Part shown: in pieces, positions 53,811 through 63,025 of the stretch
Position numbering within the stretch: the stretch's first letter is position 1
How the letters are laid out: the number at the start of each line of letters is the position of its first letter
Source of the DNA: Arthrobacter sp. TMP15
GTDB taxonomy: Bacteria; Actinomycetota; Actinomycetes; Actinomycetales; Micrococcaceae
NCBI RefSeq assembly: GCF_039529835.1
Contig: NZ_CP154262.1
Location: 2,914,001-2,978,000, forward strand
Direction of reading: 5' to 3'
Length of the DNA: 64,000 nt
Notes under the pieces: model-generated
What the model was told of the DNA's origin: nothing
Databases searched by the model: none
Seen by the model: the letters and a program-made list of their open reading frames with translations, nothing else
Program-made: the position numbers and the translations under genes

Positions 53811-54326
53811 TTGGCAACTGCAGCGAAGAACGTTCGGCGAGATCCAGCGCAGGGACAGCTGTCACCTGAGCCTCTTGACGCCGTCGACCGTCAGATCATT
53901 GACACTCTGGTCTCAGATGCTCGGATCACCAATAGGGATCTTGCTGACGCTGTGGGCATCGCCCCATCCACGGCGTTGATGCGCACCCGCGCTCTTACGG
54001 AGCGCGGGGCCATTGAGGGCTTCGAGGCAAAACTGAATCTGGCCTCGATTGGCCGCGCTGTTCAGGCCCTCATAGCCGTTCGGCTGCGCGCTCATGACAG
54101 AGACCAGATCGACACGTTTACGGCGCGCGTACCCCTGCTGCCCGAGGTTCTTTCCACTTTCCACACTTCCGGTTCGGTGGATTATTTGCTGCACATCGCT
54201 GTCCGTGACACCGACGCCCTGCGGGACTGGGTACTGGATAATTTAACCACTGATCCAGTGGTTGGGCACACCGAAACCACGCTTGTATTCAAGCATATTC
54301 CGGGGCATACAGGTCCGTTGGACTAA
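53811..54326 (+). CDS. Lrp/AsnC family transcriptional regulator
   Basis: 171 residues from the TTG at 53811, supported by GGAGG 5 nt upstream. The winged helix is LDAVDRQIIDTLVSDARITNRDLADAVGIAPSTALMRTRALTERGAI, followed by a RAM ligand-binding domain (TSGSVDYLLHIAVRDTDALRDWV). Such proteins respond to amino acids or related metabolites. Target genes are not evident from the neighbourhood. Confidence 0.93.
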   Translation: MATAAKNVRRDPAQGQLSPEPLDAVDRQIIDTLVSDARITNRDLADAVGIAPSTALMRTRALTERGAIEGFEAKLNLASIGRAVQALIAVRLRAHDRDQIDTFTARVPLLPEVLSTFHTSGSVDYLLHIAVRDTDALRDWVLDNLTTDPVVGHTETTLVFKHIPGHTGPLD

Positions 54327-54369
54327 CCAGCGTGCATGATTTTCGTTTAGATTCGCCCATAATGGGCAA

Positions 54370-55365
54370 GTGACCATCATCGACAATGCCGTATACGTGG
54401 ACGGCAAGCGCTTCGCTACCCCAGAGAACCTCGAGCAGACCTATGAGGTTATGGACTCCTGCAATGGGATGGCCTGGATCGGCATGTTCCGCCCTGATGC
54501 CGAGGAAATGAAGTCTCTGGCCGCCGAGTTTTCGCTGCACGAACTTGCGGTTGAGGATGCCATCAAGGCCCATCAACGACCCAAACTGGAGCGCTACGAC
54601 GACGTCGTTTTTACTGTGCTGCGCCCAGCTCGCTATATTGACGATACTGAGACTGTTGAATTTGGTGAGCTCCATGTTTTCACTGGTCCTGACTTTGTAC
54701 TCACCATCCGTCATGCCGAGACCCCTGGCCTATCCTCAACCCGAAGCCGTCTGGAAGGCGACCCGGAGCTACTGGCGCTTGGGCCGGAAGCGGTGCTTTA
54801 CGCCATCATGGACCAAGTGGTTGACGACTACCAGCCAGTGATCAGCGGCCTGGAAAATGATATTGACGAAATAGAAGACCAGCTTTTTGCGGGGGAACCC
54901 AACGTCTCACTGCGTATTTACCAGCTCTCCCGCGAGGTCATCCAGTTCCAGCGCGCCATCCACCCCTTGCAGGACATTGTGCAACGACTCCAAGCCGGTT
55001 ATGAAAAGTACAGTGTCAACGTTGAACTGGAACGTTATTTGCGCGACGTTCAGGACCATATTGAAATTGTCACGGCCAAAGCGGATTCCTTTCGTCAGCT
55101 GCTGCAAAACGCGCTGACGGTTGACGGCACGCTGACCACCAACCGCCAAAATGAAGCCGCTGCCGCCGAAAATGAGCAGGTTAAGAAGATCTCTTCTTGG
55201 GCAGCTATCCTCTTTGCGCCGTCCTTTGTGGGCTCCATCTACGGCATGAACTTTGACATCATGCCCGAACTCCACTGGGCATTCGGCTACCCCTTCGCCT
55301 TAACTCTGATGTTCCTGGTGGGACTTTCCATGTACCTGATCTTCAAGAAAAAGACCTGGCTCTAG
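54370..55365 (+). CDS. corA: CorA-type magnesium/divalent cation channel
   Basis: 331 residues, start GTG. A long cytoplasmic alpha/beta and helical part (LEDIDEIEDQLF-type helix, VQRLQAGYEKYSVNVELERYLRDVQDHIE) precedes two C-terminal membrane helices with the selectivity motif SIYGMNF (GMN 292-294). The end KKKTWL is the usual basic tail. Pentameric channel for magnesium uptake. Confidence 0.95.
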   Translation: MTIIDNAVYVDGKRFATPENLEQTYEVMDSCNGMAWIGMFRPDAEEMKSLAAEFSLHELAVEDAIKAHQRPKLERYDDVVFTVLRPARYIDDTETVEFGELHVFTGPDFVLTIRHAETPGLSSTRSRLEGDPELLALGPEAVLYAIMDQVVDDYQPVISGLENDIDEIEDQLFAGEPNVSLRIYQLSREVIQFQRAIHPLQDIVQRLQAGYEKYSVNVELERYLRDVQDHIEIVTAKADSFRQLLQNALTVDGTLTTNRQNEAAAAENEQVKKISSWAAILFAPSFVGSIYGMNFDIMPELHWAFGYPFALTLMFLVGLSMYLIFKKKTWL

Positions 55366-55416
55366 CCCTCTCCGATTTCATCTCTCCTCGCCCCTTACTC
55401 CTCGTCCCTTAGCCCT

Positions 55417-55481
55417 CGTCGAGATTGGAGATAATGACACCTCTACGGAGTGTTCGGGTGTCATTATCTCCAATCTCGACG
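55417..55481. repeat. 25-bp perfect inverted repeat between convergent genes
   Basis: Arms 55417-55441 and 55457-55481 are perfectly complementary, with a 15-nt loop. It lies between the corA stop and the GNAT-AAA stop, so it can end transcription from both sides. There is no U tract, and the length and perfection are greater than usual for a plain terminator. Confidence 0.8.
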
Positions 55482-55505
55482 GGAAGGGGTTGCAACGGGA
55501 GGGAC

Positions 55506-56792
55506 TTAGGTACGCGCCAAGGCAGCGATGTCTTCCAAGAAGTCCGCGGACACGGCATCGCTGACGGTTGCCTTGGTCTCGGCAATCCGCTCCAGGTAGT
55601 CGGCCGTCACCGGGCCACGGCGTTCGGTGGGAACAACGCCGTCGAACATGGCCTTTTCCAGCGCCCGCTGTGAGGCACTACGAGCAGCAAATTCAATGTC
55701 CGCCGGGGAGAATCCACCGCTGGCCTCAACTAAGGTTTGAACATCAATTTCAGCTACCAGGTGGGCTGGAATAAAGCGGTTCCACATGGCTGTGCGGGCT
55801 TGATCATCGGGCAAACCGATGGGGATAACGTAGTCGAACCGCCCGTGGCGCAGGAACGCAGAATCCAATGAACGGATGAAGTTCGTGGCGCACACCAGCA
55901 GCCTGCCGGGCTGATCACGGAACGCCGGGATGATCTTGAGCAGCTCATTGGTGACACCCTGCATCGGCGAAGGCGGCTCTCCTGAACGCTGCGAAGCGAT
56001 CTCCTCAACCTCGTCAATAAAGACCACGGCGTGCTCAAGCTCTGCGATATCCAAGAAAGTCTGGCGCAGCGCACCGGCCAATCCGCCAGGCTCACCGGCC
56101 AGACGCGAAGGGAACACTTCCACAAATGGCCATTCAAGGCGGGAGGCAATGGCCTTGGCAAAGGTTGTCTTTCCAGTGCCAGGAGGGCCAAAAAGTACGA
56201 CGGCGCGGGGCGGCACCACACCGAACTCCTCCGCAAGTGCTGCTTCAGCCAGCGGCATGACCAGCCTTCGCTCAAGGAGCTCTTTCTCTGCGGTCATACC
56301 AGCGACGCGGTCCCACAGATCACGTGGCAGGACCCTACCGCCAAGTTCATCCAGCACCCCCAGCTCAGCTCGCTGCACTGGGATGTGACGCTCAAAGTAA
56401 CGCAGGTTCTTTTTCACCACGAAACCGCGGTTGGTGAATGCTTCCACACGATTTTCCGTTTCCGGCATTAGCGCAGAAAGCTTGTTTAGTCCGTGTGCTG
56501 CCATACGGTTTTCCACCGCAGCGAGAAGGAGTGTCCCGATGCCGCGGCCACGGAAAATTGGCAGAGTTGCCAGAAAGACTATCCAGCCTTGATCGTGCGC
56601 AGCCCGCCCAACAGCTGCGCCAATGATCGCATCACCTTGAACGGCCACCACCGCATGGTCCTTCTCGCACGAGGCAAGCACTTCGGAGAGGTCGTAAACA
56701 GGTTCCACACCGTTGTCGCGCAGCGACTGCCACAACGCCAGAATGCCTTCAACATCTTGCGAATGAAAATCGCGAATAGTCCATGCCGTCAT
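55506..56792 (-). CDS. GNAT acetyltransferase fused to an AAA ATPase
   Basis: 428 residues from the ATG at 56792 (MTAWTIRDFH); the longer frame upstream is rejected. Residues 1-140 are a GNAT domain with the acetyl-CoA loop RGRGIG (81-86). Then an AAA module: Walker A GPPGTGKT (202-209), Walker B VVFIDEVEE (257-263), sensor-like VCATNFIRSLDSAFLRHGRFDYVIPIGLPD, and a C-terminal helical lid. The AAA part is like proteasomal or spastin-type AAA proteins. Target and function unknown. Confidence 0.88.
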   Translation of the reverse strand: MTAWTIRDFHSQDVEGILALWQSLRDNGVEPVYDLSEVLASCEKDHAVVAVQGDAIIGAAVGRAAHDQGWIVFLATLPIFRGRGIGTLLLAAVENRMAAHGLNKLSALMPETENRVEAFTNRGFVVKKNLRYFERHIPVQRAELGVLDELGGRVLPRDLWDRVAGMTAEKELLERRLVMPLAEAALAEEFGVVPPRAVVLFGPPGTGKTTFAKAIASRLEWPFVEVFPSRLAGEPGGLAGALRQTFLDIAELEHAVVFIDEVEEIASQRSGEPPSPMQGVTNELLKIIPAFRDQPGRLLVCATNFIRSLDSAFLRHGRFDYVIPIGLPDDQARTAMWNRFIPAHLVAEIDVQTLVEASGGFSPADIEFAARSASQRALEKAMFDGVVPTERRGPVTADYLERIAETKATVSDAVSADFLEDIAALART

Positions 56793-56870
56793 GTCACTGC
56801 CGCTCCCTTGCGTTAGCCAATATCTGAATGATGGCACAGGGCTCACGTTCCCCGGAAATTTGGTGGCAGG

Positions 56871-56895
56871 AAGGTTACTCACCAGTAGTAACCTT
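56871..56895. promoter_or_regulatory. 9-bp inverted repeat upstream of the nitroreductase gene
   Basis: AAGGTTACT (56871-56879) and AGTAACCTT (56887-56895) are complementary, separated by 7 nt. GTTACT-type dyads are bound by HxlR/MarR-class regulators that often control nitroreductase-like genes. It lies 120 nt before the next start and 80 nt before the divergent GNAT-AAA start. Confidence 0.45.
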
Positions 56896-57015
56896 TGGCT
56901 GAGGTCAACAAGTTTCCCCGTAGTGCCATTTCTCACAACTAGAAGGGAAACAATTTGCTGGAACTCGGCGCTGCATATGGGTGGACCATTCTTCACTCTT
57001 TTAGGAAGTTGCCCC

Positions 57016-57645
57016 ATGAGCATTGACATCGCCACTGAAACCGAACTCAACACCGAACTCATTCTTGATGCTGGCACAGCAGCTGCCCTGTTCCTCGAGG
57101 CCCGAACCGCAAATAGTTTCACTGATGAGCAGATTTCGGATGAGACCCTGCAGGCCGTCTACGCATTGACAAGGATGGGGCCCACGGCAATGAATATTCA
57201 GCCTCTGCGGATTACGTGGGTTCGCTCCACCGAAGCCCGCGAGGCCCTGGTTATTAACATGGCAGCGGGGAACAAGGAAAAGACATTGGCCGCACCTTTG
57301 GTGGCACTGTTGAGCTATAACCCTCGTTGGCATGAAAATTTGGCCACCACAACACCGCATATGGCCAGCAAGGTGGCCTCGTTTGCCGAGAACTCAGCCC
57401 TGCGCCAGACCATGGCATTCGATAACGCCCACCTGCAGGCTGGCTATTTCATTCTGGCTGCACGCTCAGCGGGTCTGGCCGTGGGCCCCATGAGTGGGTT
57501 CGACAGTGCTGGTATGGATCAGGAATTCAATGCGGATTCCGGACTGAAGTCATTTCTCGTGGTGAACTTGGGCCGGTCCAATGGCCGCATAGACCGCGCG
57601 CGCCTTCCGCGTCTGGATTTCGACGCCGCAAACACAACCGTATAA
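57016..57645 (+). CDS. RutE/HadB-like nitroreductase (malonic semialdehyde reductase family)
   Basis: 209 residues from the ATG at 57016, with AGGAAG upstream; the longer frame is rejected. FMN-binding and family motifs are FLEARTANSFTDEQISDETLQAVYALTRMGPTAMNIQPLRI and AGYFILAARSAGLAVGPMSGFD. The family reduces malonic semialdehyde or similar in pyrimidine or other catabolism using NAD(P)H. A 9-bp dyad upstream may be its operator. Confidence 0.9.
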   Translation: MSIDIATETELNTELILDAGTAAALFLEARTANSFTDEQISDETLQAVYALTRMGPTAMNIQPLRITWVRSTEAREALVINMAAGNKEKTLAAPLVALLSYNPRWHENLATTTPHMASKVASFAENSALRQTMAFDNAHLQAGYFILAARSAGLAVGPMSGFDSAGMDQEFNADSGLKSFLVVNLGRSNGRIDRARLPRLDFDAANTTV

Positions 57646-57954
57646 ACACCTCAGCATTTCATTACCTGGGTGAAATTAACCACAAGCGCGCTGTCCTTGT
57701 TTTTCACAGTTTTCACAGTTTTTCACACGGAGAGCGCACTTTTTTGTTTTCCACACTTTGATAAATCTGGAATTTTCGCTGCTATGGCAAGAGTCTGTTG
57801 ATACAGAACGCTCACCAAAGAATCGGCGCTTTAGCCGCCGGCGTGAAAACTCGTCAGCAGAATCATGGCAATTCTTGTGCGACTACCCTGTATTTTCAGC
57901 TAATGCGCGTTTCAGTAATTTTGACGGCTGGTTCGGGCTGGCGATACTTGGAGG
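57646..57954. other. Intergenic stretch with TTTTCACA direct repeats
   Basis: 309 bases without a gene. Between about 57700 and 57728 the sequence TTTTCACAG/TTTTCACAC occurs three times in a row with short spacing, in an AT-rich patch that may be a promoter or protein-binding site of the downstream lipoprotein gene. Confidence 0.4.
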
Positions 57955-58485
57955 ATGACTACTCTAGGAAACCAATTCAGCCGCCGCCTCAAGCCTCTCA
58001 TCGCCGTGGCGTCAGTGGCACTTTTGGGCCTATCACTGGCAGCCTGCTCTCCTGCCTCCACTGATGCACCCAGTGAGTCCTCCCCAGTTGCCGTGTCAGA
58101 ATCTGCAGCACCCGCCACGGCAGCCCCAGCAAAGAGCGCCGCTGCCGTGGAAACAACAGCGCCGCCCGCCGCCGCTACCGAGCGCAAAGTCACCGTGAAG
58201 GTCACCGGCGCCAAGGATAGTGCCCTCGTGAAGTCACTTGTGGTGACAAACGATGACAAGGAAACAGATGGAGAGATGGTTCAGCAGACTCTCCCCTATA
58301 CCCAAGAGTTCTCCCTTCCTGCCGGGGCTACCTTCACCAAGATTTTGGTCTTGGCGAAATACCCCTCGGGCGGCACAGGCGAAATCTCCTGCACTGTCAC
58401 CGTGGATGGCAAGGAAGTTGCAACGAACAGCTCCAGCAACCATGAGCCTGCCAAGTGCCTGTTCGTTGAAAAGGACACTAAGTAG
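57955..58485 (+). CDS. MmpS-like lipoprotein
   Basis: 176 residues. Signal peptide with lipobox LAAC (Cys31), then a long Ala/Ser/Pro-rich linker (about 32-75), then an immunoglobulin-like domain with two Cys: EISCTVTVDGKEVATNSSSNHEPAKCLF. This last block resembles MmpS-type transport accessory proteins. No MmpL partner is adjacent. GGAGG lies directly before the ATG, with unusually short spacing. Confidence 0.8.
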   Translation: MTTLGNQFSRRLKPLIAVASVALLGLSLAACSPASTDAPSESSPVAVSESAAPATAAPAKSAAAVETTAPPAAATERKVTVKVTGAKDSALVKSLVVTNDDKETDGEMVQQTLPYTQEFSLPAGATFTKILVLAKYPSGGTGEISCTVTVDGKEVATNSSSNHEPAKCLFVEKDTK

Positions 58486-58530
58486 GCGGAGCACACCACG
58501 GACTGGATATTTCCAACCTCCAGCGCGTCC

Positions 58531-58605
58531 CAGCGTCTATGAGTGGTACCGGCGGTTAGCACGCACCTGCTAGCCAGTAGTACCAGGCGTAGACGCTGTT
58601 TTGTG
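58531..58605 (+). terminator. Long hairpin terminator after the lipoprotein gene
   Basis: Outer arms 58531-58549 and 58580-58598 pair with three mismatches, and an inner 8-bp stem (GGTTAGCA / TGCTAGCC) pairs with one mismatch. TTTTGTG follows directly. It ends the transcript before mdh. Confidence 0.7.
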
Positions 58606-58650
58606 TCGGCAGCCCAGGAACACTCAAGTAGACCCGGCTAGACTGGCGCC

Positions 58651-59646
58651 ATGAACGCACATGATCCCGCTCCCGTCACAGTCACTGTCACCGGAGCCGC
58701 AGGCCAGATAGGTTACGCCCTCTTGTTCCGGATTGCCTCCGGAGCCATGCTGGGCCCTAACGTTCCCATTAAATTGAATCTTCTGGAGATCCCGCAGGCG
58801 GTGCAGGCCGCGGAAGGCACAGTCCTTGAACTCATGGACTGTGCCTTCCCGCTCTTGGCCGGTGTGGACGTTTTTGACGATCCGTACAAGGCGTTCGACG
58901 GCGCGAATCTCGCCATGTTGGTTGGTTCCCGTCCTCGCGGGCCGGGTATGGAGCGCGCTGATCTCCTCAGCGCTAATGGCGGTATTTTCTCCGTGCAGGG
59001 CAAGGCCCTGAATGCTGGAGCGGCATCAGATTTGAAGGTGGTTGTTGTGGGTAACCCCGCCAATACCAATGCGCTGATCGCCTCCTCCCACGCTCAGGAC
59101 ATTCCGGCCTCCCGTTTCACAGCTATGACACGTCTGGACCATGACCGGGCGCTGGCACAGCTTGCTGCGAAAACCGGCACGGGTATTGCTGCAATTAAGC
59201 GGGTGACCATTTGGGGCAACCATTCGGCCACCCAGTACCCCGACCTCAGCCATGCAACAGTTTCCGGGAAACCAGCCACTAGTTTCCTGGAGCAGTCGTG
59301 GATTGTGGATGAATTCATACCCCGTGTAGCAAAGCGGGGCGCGGAGGTCATCGCGGTCCGTGGCGGCTCCTCAGCTGCTTCGGCTGCCAACGCCGCCATA
59401 GAGCACATGCGCCTGTGGGTGCAGGGCACACCCGAAGGAGATTGGACGAGTATGGCTGTCCCTTCCGACGGGTCTTATGGCGTGCCAAAGGGTTTGGTGA
59501 GTTCTTTCCCCGTCACCACGCACGACGGCGAAATCACCATTGTGCCCAACCTCGCCATCAGTGACTTCTCCCGCACCAGAATTGACGCCTCCATAGCCGA
59601 ACTTGAATCAGAACGGGACGCTGTTTCCGGCCTGGGGTTGCTCTAA
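58651..59646 (+). CDS. mdh: Malate dehydrogenase
   Basis: 331 residues. NAD-binding [21 protein letters not shown] (11-31), substrate Args in [25 protein letters not shown] with the catalytic Asp, and [14 protein letters not shown] with the catalytic His. This is the actinobacterial/cytosolic-type enzyme that interconverts malate and oxaloacetate in the TCA cycle. Followed 20 nt later by pxpA. Confidence 0.97.
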   Translation: MNAHDPAPVTVTVTGAAGQIGYALLFRIASGAMLGPNVPIKLNLLEIPQAVQAAEGTVLELMDCAFPLLAGVDVFDDPYKAFDGANLAMLVGSRPRGPGMERADLLSANGGIFSVQGKALNAGAASDLKVVVVGNPANTNALIASSHAQDIPASRFTAMTRLDHDRALAQLAAKTGTGIAAIKRVTIWGNHSATQYPDLSHATVSGKPATSFLEQSWIVDEFIPRVAKRGAEVIAVRGGSSAASAANAAIEHMRLWVQGTPEGDWTSMAVPSDGSYGVPKGLVSSFPVTTHDGEITIVPNLAISDFSRTRIDASIAELESERDAVSGLGLL

Positions 59647-59666
59647 CGCCGCGGCCGCTGCGACTT

Positions 59667-60467
59667 ATGAGCGATACTTCAGCGTCCAGACAAACCACTA
59701 TTGCGTCTTCGCTACGGTTGGATCTCAACGCAGACATCGGTGAGGCTTTTGGCCCTTGGGGCCTTGGCAATGACGCAGCCATCATGGCCAATGTCTCCAG
59801 TGTGAACATCGCCTGTGGTTTTCATGCCGGCGACCCGCGCTCCATGCGCCGCAGTTGCGCATCTGCGGCGGTCGCCGGTGTGTCGATTGGGGCGCACCCG
59901 GGTTACCGTGACTTGGCTGGTTTTGGCAGGCGCTTCATGGAGATGGATCCGGATGAGCTAACCCAGGAGCTTGTTTACCAAATCGGGGCGCTGCAAGCCA
60001 TTGCACGGGCCGAAGGTGCCGCCGTGCGCTACGTCAAGCCTCATGGGGCTTTGTATAACGCCATCGTTCATCACGCGGAGCAGGCCCAGGCGGTGGTTAC
60101 GGCCGTGCAGGAAACGGACCCAACTCTGGCGTTGTTGGTGGCGCCGAAATCGCACGTGCAGCGGTTGGGTCTGGCCGCCGGCCTGAAAGTTCTCACGGAA
60201 GCTTTTGCGGACCGTGCCTACAATCCGGATGGCACGCTGGTATCGCGAACGCATCCGGCGGCAGTCCATCACAGCCTTGATGTTGTGGTGGCCCAAAGCC
60301 TAGACCTCGCGTTGCATCAGGAAGTCACCGCGATTGACGGCTCCCGCATCAAAGTGACCGCCCAGAGCTTGTGCCTGCACGGAGATACTCCCGGCGCTGT
60401 TGCCATGGCCGCTGCTGTGCATGAGGCACTGGTGGGCGCCGGAGTGAGAATCAGCAGTTTCCTCTAG
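59667..60467 (+). CDS. pxpA: 5-oxoprolinase subunit A (LamB/YcsF family)
   Basis: 266 residues. SLRLDLNADIGEAFGPWGLGND, VNIACGFHAGDP, SIGAHPGYRDLAGFGRR and VRYVKPHGALYN are the family blocks. With PxpB and PxpC it hydrolyses 5-oxoproline to glutamate using ATP. The first 15 residues are variable. The stop abuts the ATG of the pxpB-pxpC fusion without any spacing. Confidence 0.95.
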   Translation: MSDTSASRQTTIASSLRLDLNADIGEAFGPWGLGNDAAIMANVSSVNIACGFHAGDPRSMRRSCASAAVAGVSIGAHPGYRDLAGFGRRFMEMDPDELTQELVYQIGALQAIARAEGAAVRYVKPHGALYNAIVHHAEQAQAVVTAVQETDPTLALLVAPKSHVQRLGLAAGLKVLTEAFADRAYNPDGTLVSRTHPAAVHHSLDVVVAQSLDLALHQEVTAIDGSRIKVTAQSLCLHGDTPGAVAMAAAVHEALVGAGVRISSFL

Positions 60468-62144
60468 ATGACCCACTCTTTTTTGCTCCGTCCGGCAGGG
60501 GACTGCGCTGTTTTGGTGGAATGTGCGGACCTTGCGGAGGTCATGGGTTTGCAGGCTGCGCTACGCTCCCCCACCGCACCCAAGATTGAGGAGGTGATTG
60601 CCGCAGCCCAAACCGTGTTCATTAGTTGCGACTCGCCCAGGATGCTCAGCAAGCTGCGGATGTGGCTAAAAAACGTGCAGCTTCCAGAACATGCCCCGGC
60701 GTCGGGAACCTTGCATATCCTCAATACCGTGTACGACGGCGCCGACCTCACCGAAGTGGCCCGGCTGGCCAGCATGAGTGTTGAGGCGTTGATCGCTTGG
60801 CATAGCGGCCAGAACTGGTTGGCTGCTTTTGGGGGTTTCGCGGCAGGTTTCATGTACCTCACACCGTCGGGCGAAGGGTTATCCGTTGCCAGACGTGCCA
60901 GTCCACGCACCTCTGTACCAGCTGGCTCTGTGGCTTTAGGTGGGCAGTTCTGTGCCGTTTATCCCGGCCCATCCCCCGGTGGATGGCAGTTATTGGGCCA
61001 TAGCGATGTACTCCTGTGGGACGTTTCCCTACCGCAACCGGCACTGCTGATGCCCTCGGATACTGTTCGCTTTAAGACGATGCGGGAGACAATACGTGGC
61101 AGTGCCACCGCACCGGTAACTGGCAGTTCCCTGATGCCTGCCGGTTCCCTGATGCCTGCGGGCACTCCCGCTAAGAAGAATGTTGAGGGCGCAACCGGCA
61201 AAAATATCTCCTCCGGCGACGTGCCTCCTGCCGAGGGACTGATGGTGCTTGCGTCAGGAATGCTAACAACTTTGCAGGACTTGGGCCGTCCGGGCCTGGC
61301 TCACCAAGGTGTTAGTGGATCCGGCGCACTGGACCGGGCGGCTCTCCGCCGGGTTAACAGGATGGTGGGTAATACTGACATGTCCGGTTCCGGCTGCGCT
61401 GGCTTGGAAACCGTAATGGCCGGGTTGCGCATCAAAGCTATGGGAAGTCATGTTGTGGCTGTCACCGCTGGTGCCATCGAGTTGCAGATGCAATCTGTAG
61501 TTGGTTCCGTACGCGCTGCTCCGCTTGATACGCCGTTTGTGCTCAGAGACGGGGAGACTTTGGAGTTTCGTCCTTGTCTAGGGGCAGCAGGATTTCGTGG
61601 CTATCTGGGTGTGCGCGGGGGACTTGCCGTACCTGCCGTTCTGGGAAGTCGGTCCACCGATCTGCTGTCAGGGCTAGGACCGGCTCCTCTTCGCGCCGGA
61701 GCGTTTCTCCCCGTGGTCCAGCCTTTTAGAGGTGGCATAGTTGGATTTCCCGAGCCGGGCCCGAAGCCCACGCAGGTTCTTACAGTGTTCCGGTATCTTC
61801 CCGGACCACGCAGTGGCTGGTTCACGCCTGAATCAAGAACAAAATTTGAGCAGCAGACGTGGCACCTCTCGGCTCAGTCCAATAGGATTGGCCTACGTTT
61901 GAGCGGAAGCCCATTAGTGCGCACCATGGCGGCCATGACGGCTGAGCTACCCAGCGAAGGCATGCCGACAGGCGCAATCCAAGTGCCGCCGTCGGGCCTT
62001 CCCGTGCTGTTCTTGGCCGACCACCCTGTGACCGGAGGCTACCCGGTGCTAGGCGTGGTCCCGCGCGAACAACTGGATCGGGCCGCGCAGCTGCCGCCCG
62101 GGGCGAAAATCCGCTTCGTCAGCAGTGAGTACACACAGCAGTGA
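60468..62144 (+). CDS. pxpBC: Fused 5-oxoprolinase subunits B and C
   Basis: 558 residues. The N-terminal 200 are PxpB/KipI (FLLRPAGDCAVLVE, AAFGGFAAGFMYLTPS, FCAVYPGPSPGGWQLLG). A linker of about 50 residues with a duplicated S-L-M-P-A-G follows. From about residue 262, PxpC/KipA begins (MLTTLQDLGRPGLAHQGVSGSGALD, ending LPVLFLADHPVTGGYPVLGVV). The two are separate proteins in E. coli and B. subtilis. Fusion fixes their stoichiometry. Confidence 0.93.
   Translation: MTHSFLLRPAGDCAVLVECADLAEVMGLQAALRSPTAPKIEEVIAAAQTVFISCDSPRMLSKLRMWLKNVQLPEHAPASGTLHILNTVYDGADLTEVARLASMSVEALIAWHSGQNWLAAFGGFAAGFMYLTPSGEGLSVARRASPRTSVPAGSVALGGQFCAVYPGPSPGGWQLLGHSDVLLWDVSLPQPALLMPSDTVRFKTMRETIRGSATAPVTGSSLMPAGSLMPAGTPAKKNVEGATGKNISSGDVPPAEGLMVLASGMLTTLQDLGRPGLAHQGVSGSGALDRAALRRVNRMVGNTDMSGSGCAGLETVMAGLRIKAMGSHVVAVTAGAIELQMQSVVGSVRAAPLDTPFVLRDGETLEFRPCLGAAGFRGYLGVRGGLAVPAVLGSRSTDLLSGLGPAPLRAGAFLPVVQPFRGGIVGFPEPGPKPTQVLTVFRYLPGPRSGWFTPESRTKFEQQTWHLSAQSNRIGLRLSGSPLVRTMAAMTAELPSEGMPTGAIQVPPSGLPVLFLADHPVTGGYPVLGVVPREQLDRAAQLPPGAKIRFVSSEYTQQ
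61126..61161. repeat. 18-bp tandem duplication in the pxpBC linker
   Basis: GTTCCCTGATGCCTGCCG (61126-61143) is followed by a copy differing at one base (61144-61161). It duplicates S-L-M-P-A-G in the linker between the two enzyme halves. Confidence 0.85.
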
Positions 62145-62184
62145 ATAGATCAGGAGCAGGTAGGACTCTCAGCCTTGACGGGGG

Positions 62185-62925
62185 CTAACTTGTGCCATGT
62201 GCGTGAGTGAAAACCCAGGGCAGATCAGTCATCGTGAGCCTGTGCCGTGCTCCAGCAGGAGCCTTGGATTCAGGGTATTCCTCATCTCCGTCCCAGAGCA
62301 CACCGGCAGCAGCTCCTGCACCAAACCCGGCCAAAGTACTGGCTGCTTCACCGTTTGACGGCGTCAAAAGGTGGGTGTTGTAGATGAAAGGTGTAGCCTT
62401 TCGACTTTGCTCCACCGCTTGTTCCGTGGACTCCAGCCCTAGGAGATTGTGCAGTGTCACCCAGGTTGGTGGCACCAGGATCATCTTCCCGGCGGTATGA
62501 AGAGCAAGTGCCTCACGTGCAGGTAGCCATGAGCTGCGTTCATGCTCTTCGGGGTTAAGCACTACCTGGTCCGTGGTTGCCGCACCTAACATGAACCAGG
62601 TTCGGAACCGGCGCGGAATTCGTTGCATGGGTGTCCATTGCGATAGCCATACAAGTTCTTTTGGGGACAGCTGTTGGCCAGTTTCTTCGGCCAGCTCTCG
62701 CAAACCCGCAGCCTGCGCCGCAGCAAATTCATCAAGTTGCTCACCGGCAGGGTTAACCCTATCGCCGGGATCGACCTTGCCGCCAGGAAATACCCATGCG
62801 CCGCCAAAGGATCGGCTGTTGCCTGGCCGTTCCAGCATGAGTGTCTCCAGCCCTGCTGCACCGTCACGGAGCAGAACAATTGTGCAGGCATCTTCCAGCG
62901 GGGCAAGCTGTTGAGCAGTATCCAT
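62185..62925 (-). CDS. NUDIX hydrolase
   Basis: 246 residues. The Nudix box begins GGAWVFPGGKVDPGDR and, after an insertion typical of a longer subclass, continues AAQAAGLRELAEETGQQL with the E-x2-E-E metal-binding Glu. The C-terminal part (about 130-246) is an extension found in RNA- or CoA-related Nudix proteins, though the substrate is unknown here. Convergent with pxpBC. Confidence 0.9.
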   Translation of the reverse strand: MDTAQQLAPLEDACTIVLLRDGAAGLETLMLERPGNSRSFGGAWVFPGGKVDPGDRVNPAGEQLDEFAAAQAAGLRELAEETGQQLSPKELVWLSQWTPMQRIPRRFRTWFMLGAATTDQVVLNPEEHERSSWLPAREALALHTAGKMILVPPTWVTLHNLLGLESTEQAVEQSRKATPFIYNTHLLTPSNGEAASTLAGFGAGAAAGVLWDGDEEYPESKAPAGARHRLTMTDLPWVFTHAHGTS

Positions 62926-63025
62926 GGAACCAGCCTATCCTCACCAGTATTGCCCACAATGAGTTTGCACCGGAGTAGCCTGACAGAAGAGCCGTGATTA
63001 AAATACTGCTACGAAGGGCGAAACT

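Noticed and set aside
56793-57122. N-terminal extension of the GNAT-AAA frame
   Set aside because: The extension overlaps the divergent nitroreductase start and intergenic DNA; the GNAT domain begins properly at the ATG at 56792.
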